From an uncultured Roseburia sp. (lineage in GTDB: Bacteria; Bacillota; Clostridia; Lachnospirales; Lachnospiraceae), in the NCBI GenBank assembly GCA_934292805.1, contig CAKQXQ010000011.1, positions 1 through 62,954 on the forward strand: a DNA stretch of 62,954 bases, given 5' to 3'. Positions within the stretch are counted from its first letter, which is position 1, and every line of letters starts with the position of its first letter. A program made the position numbers and the translations under genes. The notes under the pieces were generated by a model. That model was not told where the DNA came from. It saw nothing but the letters and a program-made list of their open reading frames with translations, and ran no database searches. Positions 25,641 to 34,799 of the stretch are shown here, piece after piece.

Positions 25641-27940
25641 ATACTCACCACTTCATATTGTCCTGTTTTTGCACTTTTCTCACTGCTTCCATCCGAAAAC
25701 TGATATCCATCTTCCAGATAGATTTTTCCTTCTATCAGATCTGGTATTATAATCTGTAAAACAATTCCCTGACAATTTTTTTCCCAACGCACACTGATTC
25801 TTCCTTCGCATGCTTCATAATATGCCTCACACCAGACAAGCTGTTTTATAAAAGATGGTCTGATCTCAACTTTTCCTGATTCCGTCACATAACATATTCC
25901 GACCACACAACTGATAAACCAGTGACTGACATCTCCCCAGAAATGATGATTCAGAGATGTCACAATATCTTTCGGTTCATAAAATTCTTCCCATAGAGTC
26001 GTTGCTCCCCGTGTGATCCAGTTACCATAGGATGGGTACTCTTTTCGCGTTATCATTTCATATGCAAGTTCGCTGTATCCGTATTCCGACAGAACATGAA
26101 ACAAAACACGTCCTCCAAGAACCCCTACATTCATTGCATCCCCAGATTCGTGGATCATTGAAAGCAAATTTTCAAAAGCCTTCTCACGTTCTTTTGCATT
26201 AAACAAGCCATAGTAAATCGCCATTGCCTGGGAAGTCTCACAATTTCCCTCTGCCATCATATTCTCCCGATTGATCAGATACAGCCGTATTGCATTATAT
26301 AATCCTTTATAAATCTCATCTGCATAATGAGCCGCATACACATCCCCTGTCGCTTCAAACATTTCTACTGCTTTTTTACAGATATCCATAGACAGAACGC
26401 TGTCTGTAAATATCAAAGGTGCCTCATAATCCCCACATTCCCGGCTTACCTGACACCAGTCTCCTAATCCGATCGCAAGCAGTCCTCTTTCATCCATTCT
26501 TGTTGTCAGATAATGCAGATATCTTAAAATAGCAGCTGAATTTTCCTCAATTATCCGCTTATCTTTACGGTATTTGTATACATAATATGGAAGCCATACC
26601 AACACACAATCCCATGCCGGACCATTGCCCCATTCAAATCCCCATCCTGCTGTTGGAACAACTCCCGGTAACGCTCCATTATCTGCCTGTGCTTTTCTGA
26701 TGTTTCTCAACCACTCCCTGTAATACATTTCCGGATTCAGATTAAGCAACGTATGCTCAGCCGAAAGTGCCGCATCCGCAGTCCAACCATTTTTTTCTCT
26801 CTGTGGACAGTCCGTTGGAAAATAATAAAAATTCGACAATGTAGATCTTCTTACTGCCTCCTGGATCTTGTTTGCAATATCATCTGAGCATTTAAAATTT
26901 CCACGTTCTTCCAGCCTGGAATGCATAACTATATATGTAAGTGTTTCTTTGCACGCCTGCTCTTTGGTCAGACCTTCTACCCATACATAGCGGAATCCAT
27001 GATACGTAAACACTGGCTGATAGTTTTCTCCTTCTTCTTTTCCTGCAAGAATATATACATCCCGCTGACTGTTTTCTGTCCTGTCACAGGTCAGATTTTT
27101 CAGATCAAGCTTTCCATTGATTAAATGTTCCCCATGATGCAGAATTATTTTCTGTCCTCTTTTTCCATAGATTTTCAACCGGCACACACCCGCATTATTT
27201 TCACCAAAGTCAAAAAGATAGCCTTCTGTTCCATTCTTACACGGAATAATACTGACAGGTGCTAATTCTTTTTCCTTAATAACCGGTGGCACAGTACATA
27301 TCACTTTTTCTCCTCGCGGTGTCTCTGCATGAACCGCATATGACCATGTACTATCATCAAATTCTGGAAGATTCCAATCCCGGATTTCCAATCTTGCGTC
27401 ATACTCCTCACCAATCCTGTAATCATCAGACCGAATCGGTGATCCAATCGTCCGGAATTGCTCATCAGCTTCAAATAAGAGTTCATTTTCCTCATCAGAA
27501 TCGGTGCTTTTCATTACTGCAATCGCAAATCTTGGTGCTCCACGCCATACTGCCTTGTCAAAATCCCATATATAGCCACCCGGATTATTAAAAAAACCAT
27601 TTCCGAGAAGTACTCCAATGCAGTTTTTTCCCTTATGAAGATACGGTGCTATATCATATGTATCATAATAAAGCACATCATCCGGTGAACTGATATATGG
27701 TGCAAGATATCCCTTTGTAATTCTGATTCCATTTATATATAATTCATAAAACCCTAGTCCGCAAATAGTGACCGAATAATCATCCCTTACGTCTATAACT
27801 TCAAAACATCTGCGAAAATAGGGTGCCGGCACAGCTTTTTCCAATGAATTATAACCTGAACCAGCCATAATAAAATTTGTTGATAAATATGACTTTTTTA
27901 CCTTTACATGATCCATTATCACAATCTCTCCATTTTTCAT
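25634..27940 (-). CDS. Cytoplasmic alpha-L-rhamnosidase, GH78
   Basis: This 768-residue enzyme lacks a signal peptide, so it works on imported sugars. N-terminal beta-sandwich modules (about 1-340) precede an (alpha/alpha)6 barrel. The catalytic motif D377-CPQR-E382-KNGWTA-D389 has the same spacing (5 and 7) as the D-E-D set of the Bacillus enzyme RhaB. The general base is probably E651 in GATTLWEEF. The start at 27940 has AAAGGGAT upstream; an ATG eight codons later with GGAGAG is possible. No rhamnose isomerase, kinase or aldolase is in the window, so released rhamnose must be handled elsewhere. Confidence 0.85.
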   Translation of the reverse strand: MKNGEIVIMDHVKVKKSYLSTNFIMAGSGYNSLEKAVPAPYFRRCFEVIDVRDDYSVTICGLGFYELYINGIRITKGYLAPYISSPDDVLYYDTYDIAPYLHKGKNCIGVLLGNGFFNNPGGYIWDFDKAVWRGAPRFAIAVMKSTDSDEENELLFEADEQFRTIGSPIRSDDYRIGEEYDARLEIRDWNLPEFDDSTWSYAVHAETPRGEKVICTVPPVIKEKELAPVSIIPCKNGTEGYLFDFGENNAGVCRLKIYGKRGQKIILHHGEHLINGKLDLKNLTCDRTENSQRDVYILAGKEEGENYQPVFTYHGFRYVWVEGLTKEQACKETLTYIVMHSRLEERGNFKCSDDIANKIQEAVRRSTLSNFYYFPTDCPQREKNGWTADAALSAEHTLLNLNPEMYYREWLRNIRKAQADNGALPGVVPTAGWGFEWGNGPAWDCVLVWLPYYVYKYRKDKRIIEENSAAILRYLHYLTTRMDERGLLAIGLGDWCQVSRECGDYEAPLIFTDSVLSMDICKKAVEMFEATGDVYAAHYADEIYKGLYNAIRLYLINRENMMAEGNCETSQAMAIYYGLFNAKEREKAFENLLSMIHESGDAMNVGVLGGRVLFHVLSEYGYSELAYEMITRKEYPSYGNWITRGATTLWEEFYEPKDIVTSLNHHFWGDVSHWFISCVVGICYVTESGKVEIRPSFIKQLVWCEAYYEACEGRISVRWEKNCQGIVLQIIIPDLIEGKIYLEDGYQFSDGSSEKSAKTGQYEVVSIC

Positions 27941-27943
27941 ACA

Positions 27944-28774
27944 TTATCCCTTTACTGCTCCTGCTGTCATTCCCGAAACAATATACTTCTGCAACAGACA
28001 GTATAATATAATGATTGGTGCTGAAATTAATGTAATATCAGCAAACAACAGATTCCAGTCAGACTTCTTCTGCGAACAGAATGAGTAAATCGTAAGTGCA
28101 ACTGTATATCTCCTCGGTGAATTGATCAGAAATAACGCTGTACCGAATTCATTCCAGATTGACATTGCTGCTATAATGACCACTGTTGCCGTAACCGGCT
28201 TGATCAACGGCATGATAACTGAAAAAAATAATCTCATTGGATTACATCCATCAATTACCGCTGATTCATCCAGTTCTTCTGGAATGCTTCTGTAAAATCC
28301 GGTAAATATAAACACTGCCAATGGGAAAAAACTGGCTGTGTATACCAGACATATTCCAAGATAACTGTGAAGAAGCCCCATTTTCTGCAATACAAAATAT
28401 GTAGGTACGATAAATCCCGGCATTGTCATTCCAAGAATGATCAGTGTATTGATCCTTTTTACCCAGTGCTGCTGTCTCCTCTGTATGATAAACGCTGTCA
28501 TAGCTGCCGTGATAACAATGAGTGCCACGGATAAGACTGTGATAATAATACTGTTTTTATATGCTGTCAGAAGTCCTGAACTTTCAAAGACCTCTGAATA
28601 ATTATCTGCTATCTGCCTGAGACTGATCCCTGAAAATCCAAGTCCTAATTTGTTCGCTTCCTTACTATTCTTAAAAGAATTTATAAGTATCATCCAAAGT
28701 GGGATCAGTATGATAAAACTGAATAAAACTGCAACAATCTCTGCAATGAAATGTTCTATTTTTTTCTTTCTCAT
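27944..28774 (-). CDS. Sugar ABC transporter permease, CUT1 family (MalG type)
   Basis: This 276-residue inner-membrane subunit has six predicted helices and the EAA loop RSIPEELDESAVIDGCNPMR, which contacts the ATPase. The final residues (YIVSGMTAGAVKG) are typical of MalG-type permeases. It starts at 28774, overlapping the stop of the partner permease by one base. No ATPase gene is in the cluster, so a shared MsmX-type ATPase encoded elsewhere is probably used, as is common for CUT1 systems in Bacillota (family knowledge). Confidence 0.92.
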   Translation of the reverse strand: MRKKKIEHFIAEIVAVLFSFIILIPLWMILINSFKNSKEANKLGLGFSGISLRQIADNYSEVFESSGLLTAYKNSIIITVLSVALIVITAAMTAFIIQRRQQHWVKRINTLIILGMTMPGFIVPTYFVLQKMGLLHSYLGICLVYTASFFPLAVFIFTGFYRSIPEELDESAVIDGCNPMRLFFSVIMPLIKPVTATVVIIAAMSIWNEFGTALFLINSPRRYTVALTIYSFCSQKKSDWNLLFADITLISAPIIILYCLLQKYIVSGMTAGAVKG

Positions 28775-29640
28775 TATAAGTCAACCTCCTTCCGTCGTAT
28801 GATCACATAAGATGAAACCGCAAAAACTGCAACCATGATCGACAACAAAACATAGCCTGCATTTGCCTCTCCTTGGAAGTTAAATGCAAATGACCTGTAT
28901 ATTACAGTATTCATTACCTGCGTTGCGACACCCGGTCCTCCGTTGGTTGTTGCCACAATAATATCAAATACTTTTAACCCTCCGATCAAACTGTTCACGA
29001 ATGCATTATTAAATGCCGGAAGGATCAGAGGAAACACCACTCTCCAGAACTTCTGCCATCCATTTGCCCCATCAACTGTTGCTGCCTCAAGATATTCCGG
29101 TGATACCGCCTGCAGACCTGCCAGAAGAATTACCATATTAAATCCAGACCATTTCCAGATTTCGATCGCACATACAGAAAACAATGCGATTTTTGGATTT
29201 GTCAACCAGTTCTGGGCAAGCATATCCAGATGTACAGCACGTAAAAACTGGTTCAATATTCCGTTTGTCGGATGCATGATCGCCGTGAAAGCAATTCCTA
29301 CTGCAACTGTACTTATAATTGCTGGAAAGAAAGCAACAGACCGTAAATAGTTTTTCGCCTTCATTTCCCTGTTTAAAAAGACTGCCAGTCCCAGTCCTAT
29401 TCCTACTTTCCCGACTGTAGTTACAACTGTAAAAACAATTGTATTGATCAAAGCTCCTTTTGTTCCAGGATCACTTAGTATATTAATATAATTTCTCAAA
29501 CCCACAAATTCTGCTCTTGTAAAATTCCAGTTTGTAAATGAATAATAGACACCAATAAGAACCGGCAGTATAAAAAAAAGCAGATACATTCCAACTCCCG
29601 GGATCATAAAAGCTGCGGGATAACGTTTGTTTTTATTCAT
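28774..29640 (-). CDS. Sugar ABC transporter permease, CUT1 family (MalF type)
   Basis: This 288-residue subunit opens with AAFMIPGVGMYLLFFILPVL and has the EAA loop AVSPEYLEAATVDGANGWQK. Six helices are visible. The start at 29640 follows GGAAGGGAAG; a frame 11 codons longer has no better site. It is the first gene after the attenuating terminator that follows the binding-protein gene, and it is coupled to the next permease by a TAATG overlap. Confidence 0.92.
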   Translation of the reverse strand: MNKNKRYPAAFMIPGVGMYLLFFILPVLIGVYYSFTNWNFTRAEFVGLRNYINILSDPGTKGALINTIVFTVVTTVGKVGIGLGLAVFLNREMKAKNYLRSVAFFPAIISTVAVGIAFTAIMHPTNGILNQFLRAVHLDMLAQNWLTNPKIALFSVCAIEIWKWSGFNMVILLAGLQAVSPEYLEAATVDGANGWQKFWRVVFPLILPAFNNAFVNSLIGGLKVFDIIVATTNGGPGVATQVMNTVIYRSFAFNFQGEANAGYVLLSIMVAVFAVSSYVIIRRKEVDL

Positions 29641-29682
29641 TATCTTCCCTTCCTGCACATCAAAATGTGCCATTTTTCAAAT

Positions 29683-29735
29683 AAAAACGGCTGTACGGAA
29701 TGTCACTCAGCTTGTTTAATTCCGACAGCCGTCTG
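29683..29735 (-). terminator. Intra-operon terminator between the binding protein and permease genes
   Basis: On the minus strand, ACGGCTGTCGGAAT pairs with ATTCCGTACAGCCGT and is followed by TTTTATTTG. Such partial terminators keep binding-protein mRNA more abundant than permease mRNA. Confidence 0.75.
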
Positions 29736-29771
29736 TCTAACTCACCCTATTATATTTGTATAATGGAACAT

Positions 29772-31130
29772 TTATTTCCAGTTTTCATCTCCGGCATCTT
29801 CTGCCTGTTTTGCAAAATCATTATCCAGAGCTTTGGCAACATCCTCAGGCGTTTTTGTTCCTACAAGTACTTCTGAAACATATGTCTCCAAAGGTCCTTT
29901 GGAATATTTACAGAAGTCTGTCCACTGGAAGCTTCCTTCCACAGTATCGGATATATTTTTAATATCTACATTTGCACCTGCTAATTCGGCTGTAACTCCC
30001 TTAGCCATTGGAATACCAGGCTGTGCATCAAAATATGCCTGCTGTCCGTCTTTTGAAACAATTGCCTGCATGATTGTCTCTGCAAGTTCAGGATTTTTAC
30101 CATTCTTAGACACATAGAAACACTTTGATACACTCTGTGGCTGATACAATTTATCAGCAAGTGGAATTAAAAATGCTCCAATAGTGCTGTCAGCCTTTTC
30201 TTTATCAATTTTATTTAATTCATCAATAACCCAGCTTCCCTGTGGATAGAATGCACATGTTCCATCTAACAATGCCTGTTGTGCCTGCTGATATGTATCA
30301 GAAAGATAAGTATCCTGTACATAACCGTCATCCACCAGTTCCTTTGTTTTTGCAATAGAATCAATGAAGCCTGTCATTTCACTCCAGTGTTTCTGGTTTG
30401 TTCCCATTTCCTCAGCAAATTTTACTGCATCCTGTGGTTCATAATCAGAATACCATCCCATCAAAGGAATAATCTGCAATGTCCAGGTGTCTGCTGCTGA
30501 ATAATATACAGGTGTCACACCATTGGCTTTGATCTTGTCACAGTCTGCAATAAAGTCATCCCATGTAGTTGGAACTTCGTTAATTCCTGCTGCTTTCAGA
30601 ACATCTTTGTTATAGAACATAAACTGTCCACTAACTGTTCCGATTGGTGCTCCATATAATTTTCCATCCAGCAGATATCCTGCTCCTTTAATATAAGAAT
30701 CATCATATACATCTGAGAAATCATCATCTGAAATATCAACAAAATTTTCTGCCATATCAATCCTTGTATTTGCATACGCTACCGGCTGGAAATACAAAAT
30801 GTCAGGTACATCTTCCCCACCTGCGTATCTTACCTGGATAATCTGCTCGCCTTCATCTCCATCCGGTACTTTTTCCACTTCGACTTTTGCTCCAAACTTA
30901 TCCGGATTATTGTTGATATAGTCTACAACCGCTTCCATGCCATTAGAATAATCTGATGTCTGAAGCATTAATGTAACTGTTTCAACCTCCCCCGAAGCCT
31001 CGTCAGAAGCTGCCACCTCTGTTCCTGCTGCATTACTACCCTCTGTGGCTGTCTGGTTGTCTGTTCCACACGCCACTAACGAACACGCTGTTGCTGCTGT
31101 CAGTAAGAAACTGAGCATTTTCTTTTTCAT
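29772..31130 (-). CDS. Sugar ABC transporter substrate-binding lipoprotein (family 1)
   Basis: This 452-residue extracellular receptor has a lipoprotein signal (MKKKMLSFLLTAATACSLVAC, Cys21) and an acidic, Ser/Thr/Ala-rich linker. The extracellular solute-binding fold shows typical family features such as GGEDVPDILYFQP, YGAPIGTVSGQFMFYNKDVL and KAAGINEVPTTWDDF. It is the first transporter gene, with a strong AGGAGG site, and precedes the permeases. The ligand is probably an oligosaccharide containing mannose and/or rhamnose, inferred from the glycosidases nearby. Confidence 0.92.
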   Translation of the reverse strand: MKKKMLSFLLTAATACSLVACGTDNQTATEGSNAAGTEVAASDEASGEVETVTLMLQTSDYSNGMEAVVDYINNNPDKFGAKVEVEKVPDGDEGEQIIQVRYAGGEDVPDILYFQPVAYANTRIDMAENFVDISDDDFSDVYDDSYIKGAGYLLDGKLYGAPIGTVSGQFMFYNKDVLKAAGINEVPTTWDDFIADCDKIKANGVTPVYYSAADTWTLQIIPLMGWYSDYEPQDAVKFAEEMGTNQKHWSEMTGFIDSIAKTKELVDDGYVQDTYLSDTYQQAQQALLDGTCAFYPQGSWVIDELNKIDKEKADSTIGAFLIPLADKLYQPQSVSKCFYVSKNGKNPELAETIMQAIVSKDGQQAYFDAQPGIPMAKGVTAELAGANVDIKNISDTVEGSFQWTDFCKYSKGPLETYVSEVLVGTKTPEDVAKALDNDFAKQAEDAGDENWK

Positions 31131-31249
31131 ATCTTCTACCTCCTGAGTTTATTTGCGGTTTTTCCGCTTTTTGTTTTCCTGATGATTGTATTATAACTAT
31201 ATGATTTCAAAATAAACTTGTAACATTTTGCAAAAACTTATGTATTTTT

Positions 31250-32878
31250 TTACATTGTCTTACGATAATCACGTGGTGATAAGCCTGTTTTCTTCCGAAA
31301 AACATTTGCAAAATAAGTATATTGGGTAAAACCACATTGTTTGGCGATCTCGTTCATAGAAAGATTTCTGTCCGCCATTTTTTGAATGCTCATATTGATT
31401 CTTGTATCTGTAAGATAGTCTACGAAACCGACCTTGACTTCTTCCTTAAACAGGCGGCTAAGATAGCTGTTTGACACTTTCAGTTTGTCAGCTATATCTG
31501 ATAAAGAAATATCCTTTCCATAATTCTCCCGCACCTGACGTAGTGTCTCTGCTATATAATAAGAGTATTTCACCGCTTCTGACTCTTTTCTGGCAGCAGT
31601 CATTTTTTGAAAAGCATTCACAAACCACTTTTCTGCAGCGTCAATTGTAACAAATTTCTTCCACACCTCATCAATTGTCTCGCCATTCCCATAAAAATAA
31701 GAAAGCGGTATTTTCTTCTTTTTGCACTGTGTATTTAACAGGCTGAGCAAATCACTTAATATCATTCTGGCATTTGACAGATTCTGTTCCTTCTCCCTCA
31801 TCTCCTGAAATAATGGGAGCAGAACTTCCAGACCATCTTCTCCTCTCTCCATACATTCGATCAGTTTTTTCTCCTGTTGGATAGATAATCCTGTAAGTTC
31901 ACCACTAAACTGTGCCTTCTGACCGGATTTTGACTGATCTATTCCGGAAATAATACTGCTTTCGCCATAAAAAAAACGGTTTTCCATGATATTGGATAAA
32001 TATATGTATGAAACGTTCATTTCCGTCAATTTTCTTAATCTTTGATCCGTGATAAAACAAGCAGAATAATTCATATAATTTTTCATACACATCATAATAC
32101 GCGTAAGCAATGCATGAACTTTAAAATAAATTTCGGCTTCACCATATGATTTTGCCAGTGAAAGGATCAGCATATATCTGTCATCACCGAGGCTTCCAAC
32201 AAACCCATCGCCCCATTCTGTTATCAATTCATTTGTAATGTTCAAAACAGAAAATTCATGTAAATCTCTCTGCTTCAGTGAAACATCATCTTTTTTATAG
32301 GAATTTCTGCTAAGTATCATCAGGCAGGGCAGATTTCTTTTCATTTCCAATGGTATTTCAAGCATATCCATTGTCTGTTTCATTTTTATTTCATCCTTAT
32401 ACTGATCTGTCAAAAGTTTTGTCAGGAATTCATTACGAAGCACCATCTGGTTTTTTCTTAAATAATCTTCTGCCTGATTTCTCTTTTTATTCTTTTCATG
32501 TTCCGAACATTTTTCACTGGCTCCCATAATTGCAGCGTGAAGATTTTCCTCATTCAGTTCATGCTTAAGCAGATAATCAAATACACCATTTTTCATGGTT
32601 TCTTTTACATATTGATAATCGTCATAATTGCTTAAAATAATGATTGGTACTCCCGGATGGAGTATTCTCATCTGTTTTACAAATTCCACTCCATCCATCA
32701 CAGGCATCCGGATATCCGAGATTACAATATCCGGAACACGCCTTTCCATCACTTTTAATGCCTCTTTTCCATTCTCCACCTGACTGACAATAAAATAGTC
32801 ATCCATATTTTTTTCAATTAAATTCTTCAACTGTGAACGAATCAATAATTCATCATCAACAACCATTATACTTTTCAT
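31250..32878 (-). CDS. YesN-type response regulator with AraC DNA-binding domain
   Basis: This 542-residue regulator has an N-terminal receiver domain with the phosphoacceptor Asp55 in VISDIRMPVMDG and the Lys in the FDYLLKHEL segment. A long middle region (about 140-420) separates it from the C-terminal AraC helix-turn-helix pair (ISLSDIADKLKVSNSYLSRL, then MNEIAKQCGFTQYTYFANVF and KKTGLSPRDYR). It sits directly downstream of its sensor kinase (17 bases) and upstream of the transporter genes, which are its likely targets. Confidence 0.92.
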   Translation of the reverse strand: MKSIMVVDDELLIRSQLKNLIEKNMDDYFIVSQVENGKEALKVMERRVPDIVISDIRMPVMDGVEFVKQMRILHPGVPIIILSNYDDYQYVKETMKNGVFDYLLKHELNEENLHAAIMGASEKCSEHEKNKKRNQAEDYLRKNQMVLRNEFLTKLLTDQYKDEIKMKQTMDMLEIPLEMKRNLPCLMILSRNSYKKDDVSLKQRDLHEFSVLNITNELITEWGDGFVGSLGDDRYMLILSLAKSYGEAEIYFKVHALLTRIMMCMKNYMNYSACFITDQRLRKLTEMNVSYIYLSNIMENRFFYGESSIISGIDQSKSGQKAQFSGELTGLSIQQEKKLIECMERGEDGLEVLLPLFQEMREKEQNLSNARMILSDLLSLLNTQCKKKKIPLSYFYGNGETIDEVWKKFVTIDAAEKWFVNAFQKMTAARKESEAVKYSYYIAETLRQVRENYGKDISLSDIADKLKVSNSYLSRLFKEEVKVGFVDYLTDTRINMSIQKMADRNLSMNEIAKQCGFTQYTYFANVFRKKTGLSPRDYRKTM

Positions 32879-32895
32879 ATTGCTTCTCCTGCTAT

Positions 32896-34629
32896 TTATT
32901 CTGTTATTTTTTCCGGGTTGTTCCAGATAACAGGTAATTTTATTTCAACACTCGTTTCACCTGGAACACTATATATTTCAACACCGTATTCGTTTCCATA
33001 ATGCAGTTGTATCCGCTTACATACATTGTGTACACCAATCCTGTCACTTTTTTCTTCTGGATCTGTCAATTTATCACACTGTTCCTTCAACATTCCAACT
33101 CCATTATCCCGAATTACAATATTCAACTTTTCGTTCATCTGAAAAATTTTGATCGTAACAATTCCCATTCCATCCATTGGTGCTATTCCATGTTTTATTG
33201 CATTTTCTAAGAATGGCTGTAATAACATTTTCAATATATATGTATCCTTTAATTCTTCCTCAATCGCAATCTGATATACAAATTTATTACTATATTTATA
33301 AATTTGTATCTTGAGATAACTGCGCAGAATCTCTTCTTCTCTCGAAAGTGTGATATATTCATCATTGCACATATTATTTTGCAGTAATACAGAGAGGCTG
33401 TCCGTCACCTCTGCAATATTATCTGCATTCTGTAAAACCGCCAAATATTTGATTGTATTCAATGTATTATGCAGAAAATGTGGATTAATCTGGTTTTGCA
33501 GCATCTTCATTTCCAGATTTCTCTTTTCTTTCTGCTGTTGTCTGACATCGGAAATCAACTGCCTGATCTGGTCTACAAAAGCTATTATCTGATTTTGAAG
33601 AATACCAATCTCATCATCGGTATCTGTAACCGGGTCTAACACCAGTTCATCCTGCTTTATATTTGAAACCGCATTGCACAGCAAAGTCAGACGATTAACC
33701 TGCACAGAAAGCAGTAAATATAATATCAATAACATTCCTAATCCCATACCGGTACTCATTACGACCGCCATAAGGCTGACACTTTGAAACTCCCTCGTCA
33801 CATATTTTTCTGGAACAATCCCTACGGAAATCCAATTCGTATACTCTGAATACTGATAGATCAACAAATATTTGTTACTGTCAGCTCTGATATAAAAACT
33901 GCCCGTTTCTCCTGACATTTTTTCATTATTTGCAACAATTTCATCTATCATCGAATTATCTTTTACCTCATTCAAAGGATAAATGACTTTTGAACTGTCT
34001 TTATCAAAGATAAAAACATCTCCTATTTCCTTAAATCCTGTCACAAAGCAGTCTTCCATCAGTTTCACATTAATATCTGCCTTAACCACTCCCAACTGAC
34101 GTTTTCCACTCGTGACATTACGTGCAATCGATATGACCATATCTGAGCCATTCGACTGCGGAGGTAACAGCACACTCTTTTTCCCATGCATATCAACATT
34201 TGTAAACCATGGTTGCTCCTTTAACTGGTTATATGGAAGCATGCTTCCTACATGATAATACCTTCCATCCTGTGTTGAGATCATCAGACCTGTCATATAA
34301 GATTTGAACTGATACAGACTCATCATTAATGCCTGAATCTTCTGATTGTTTTCAAGCTGCTCTGCCGAAGATACTTTGCCATAATCACGCAATACATCAA
34401 TGACATTTACCTGATTAATTGAGGCACTCGTCACAACATGATCTATATCTTTTAACATTGTCTCAAATGTTTCATTTGACTGCTCCAATACGGTTCCGAT
34501 ATATTTTTCTGTTGATTTTTGTGCTTCTTTTGCTGTAATACTGTACCATGTAACTCCTATCAGTACATCCATGATACACATTGCAAGAAGTGATAATAAA
34601 AGTATTCTAAAACGAAATCCGTGTTTCAT
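32896..34629 (-). CDS. YesM-type sensor histidine kinase
   Basis: This 577-residue membrane kinase has one helix near residues 8-28, an extracellular dCache-like sensor region (about 30-290), a second helix, then a HAMP-like segment. The His-kinase domain carries NQINPHFLHNTLN with the phosphoacceptor His. The ATP-binding part has LQPFLENAIKHGI and IVIRDNGVGM. The start at 34629 is set by GGAGGCAGGA just upstream; an ATG four codons earlier lacks a site. It would sense an outside sugar or the loaded binding protein and drive the adjacent regulator. It is divergent from the GH38 gene. Confidence 0.9.
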   Translation of the reverse strand: MKHGFRFRILLLSLLAMCIMDVLIGVTWYSITAKEAQKSTEKYIGTVLEQSNETFETMLKDIDHVVTSASINQVNVIDVLRDYGKVSSAEQLENNQKIQALMMSLYQFKSYMTGLMISTQDGRYYHVGSMLPYNQLKEQPWFTNVDMHGKKSVLLPPQSNGSDMVISIARNVTSGKRQLGVVKADINVKLMEDCFVTGFKEIGDVFIFDKDSSKVIYPLNEVKDNSMIDEIVANNEKMSGETGSFYIRADSNKYLLIYQYSEYTNWISVGIVPEKYVTREFQSVSLMAVVMSTGMGLGMLLILYLLLSVQVNRLTLLCNAVSNIKQDELVLDPVTDTDDEIGILQNQIIAFVDQIRQLISDVRQQQKEKRNLEMKMLQNQINPHFLHNTLNTIKYLAVLQNADNIAEVTDSLSVLLQNNMCNDEYITLSREEEILRSYLKIQIYKYSNKFVYQIAIEEELKDTYILKMLLQPFLENAIKHGIAPMDGMGIVTIKIFQMNEKLNIVIRDNGVGMLKEQCDKLTDPEEKSDRIGVHNVCKRIQLHYGNEYGVEIYSVPGETSVEIKLPVIWNNPEKITE

Positions 34630-34743
34630 TCCTGCCTCCATTTTTATTTTTTTCCAAATTCATTATAGAAATTTCATTGTTGACTGACAATATTGAATTT
34701 TGACATCAAGCATTCATTTTTTGACACTCTGCCATACATCAGT

Positions 34744-34757
34744 TGAAAACACTTACA
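34744..34757 (+). promoter_or_regulatory. cre-like CcpA site before the GH38 gene
   Basis: TGAAAACACTTACA matches the cre consensus TGWAANCGNTNWCA at all fixed positions except the central G. It sits 43 bases before the GH38 start codon, where bound CcpA would hinder transcription. Confidence 0.5.
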
Positions 34758-34799
34758 CTGAATGGTAGTTTAGCATTATCAAAACTAGGAGGATTTTAT

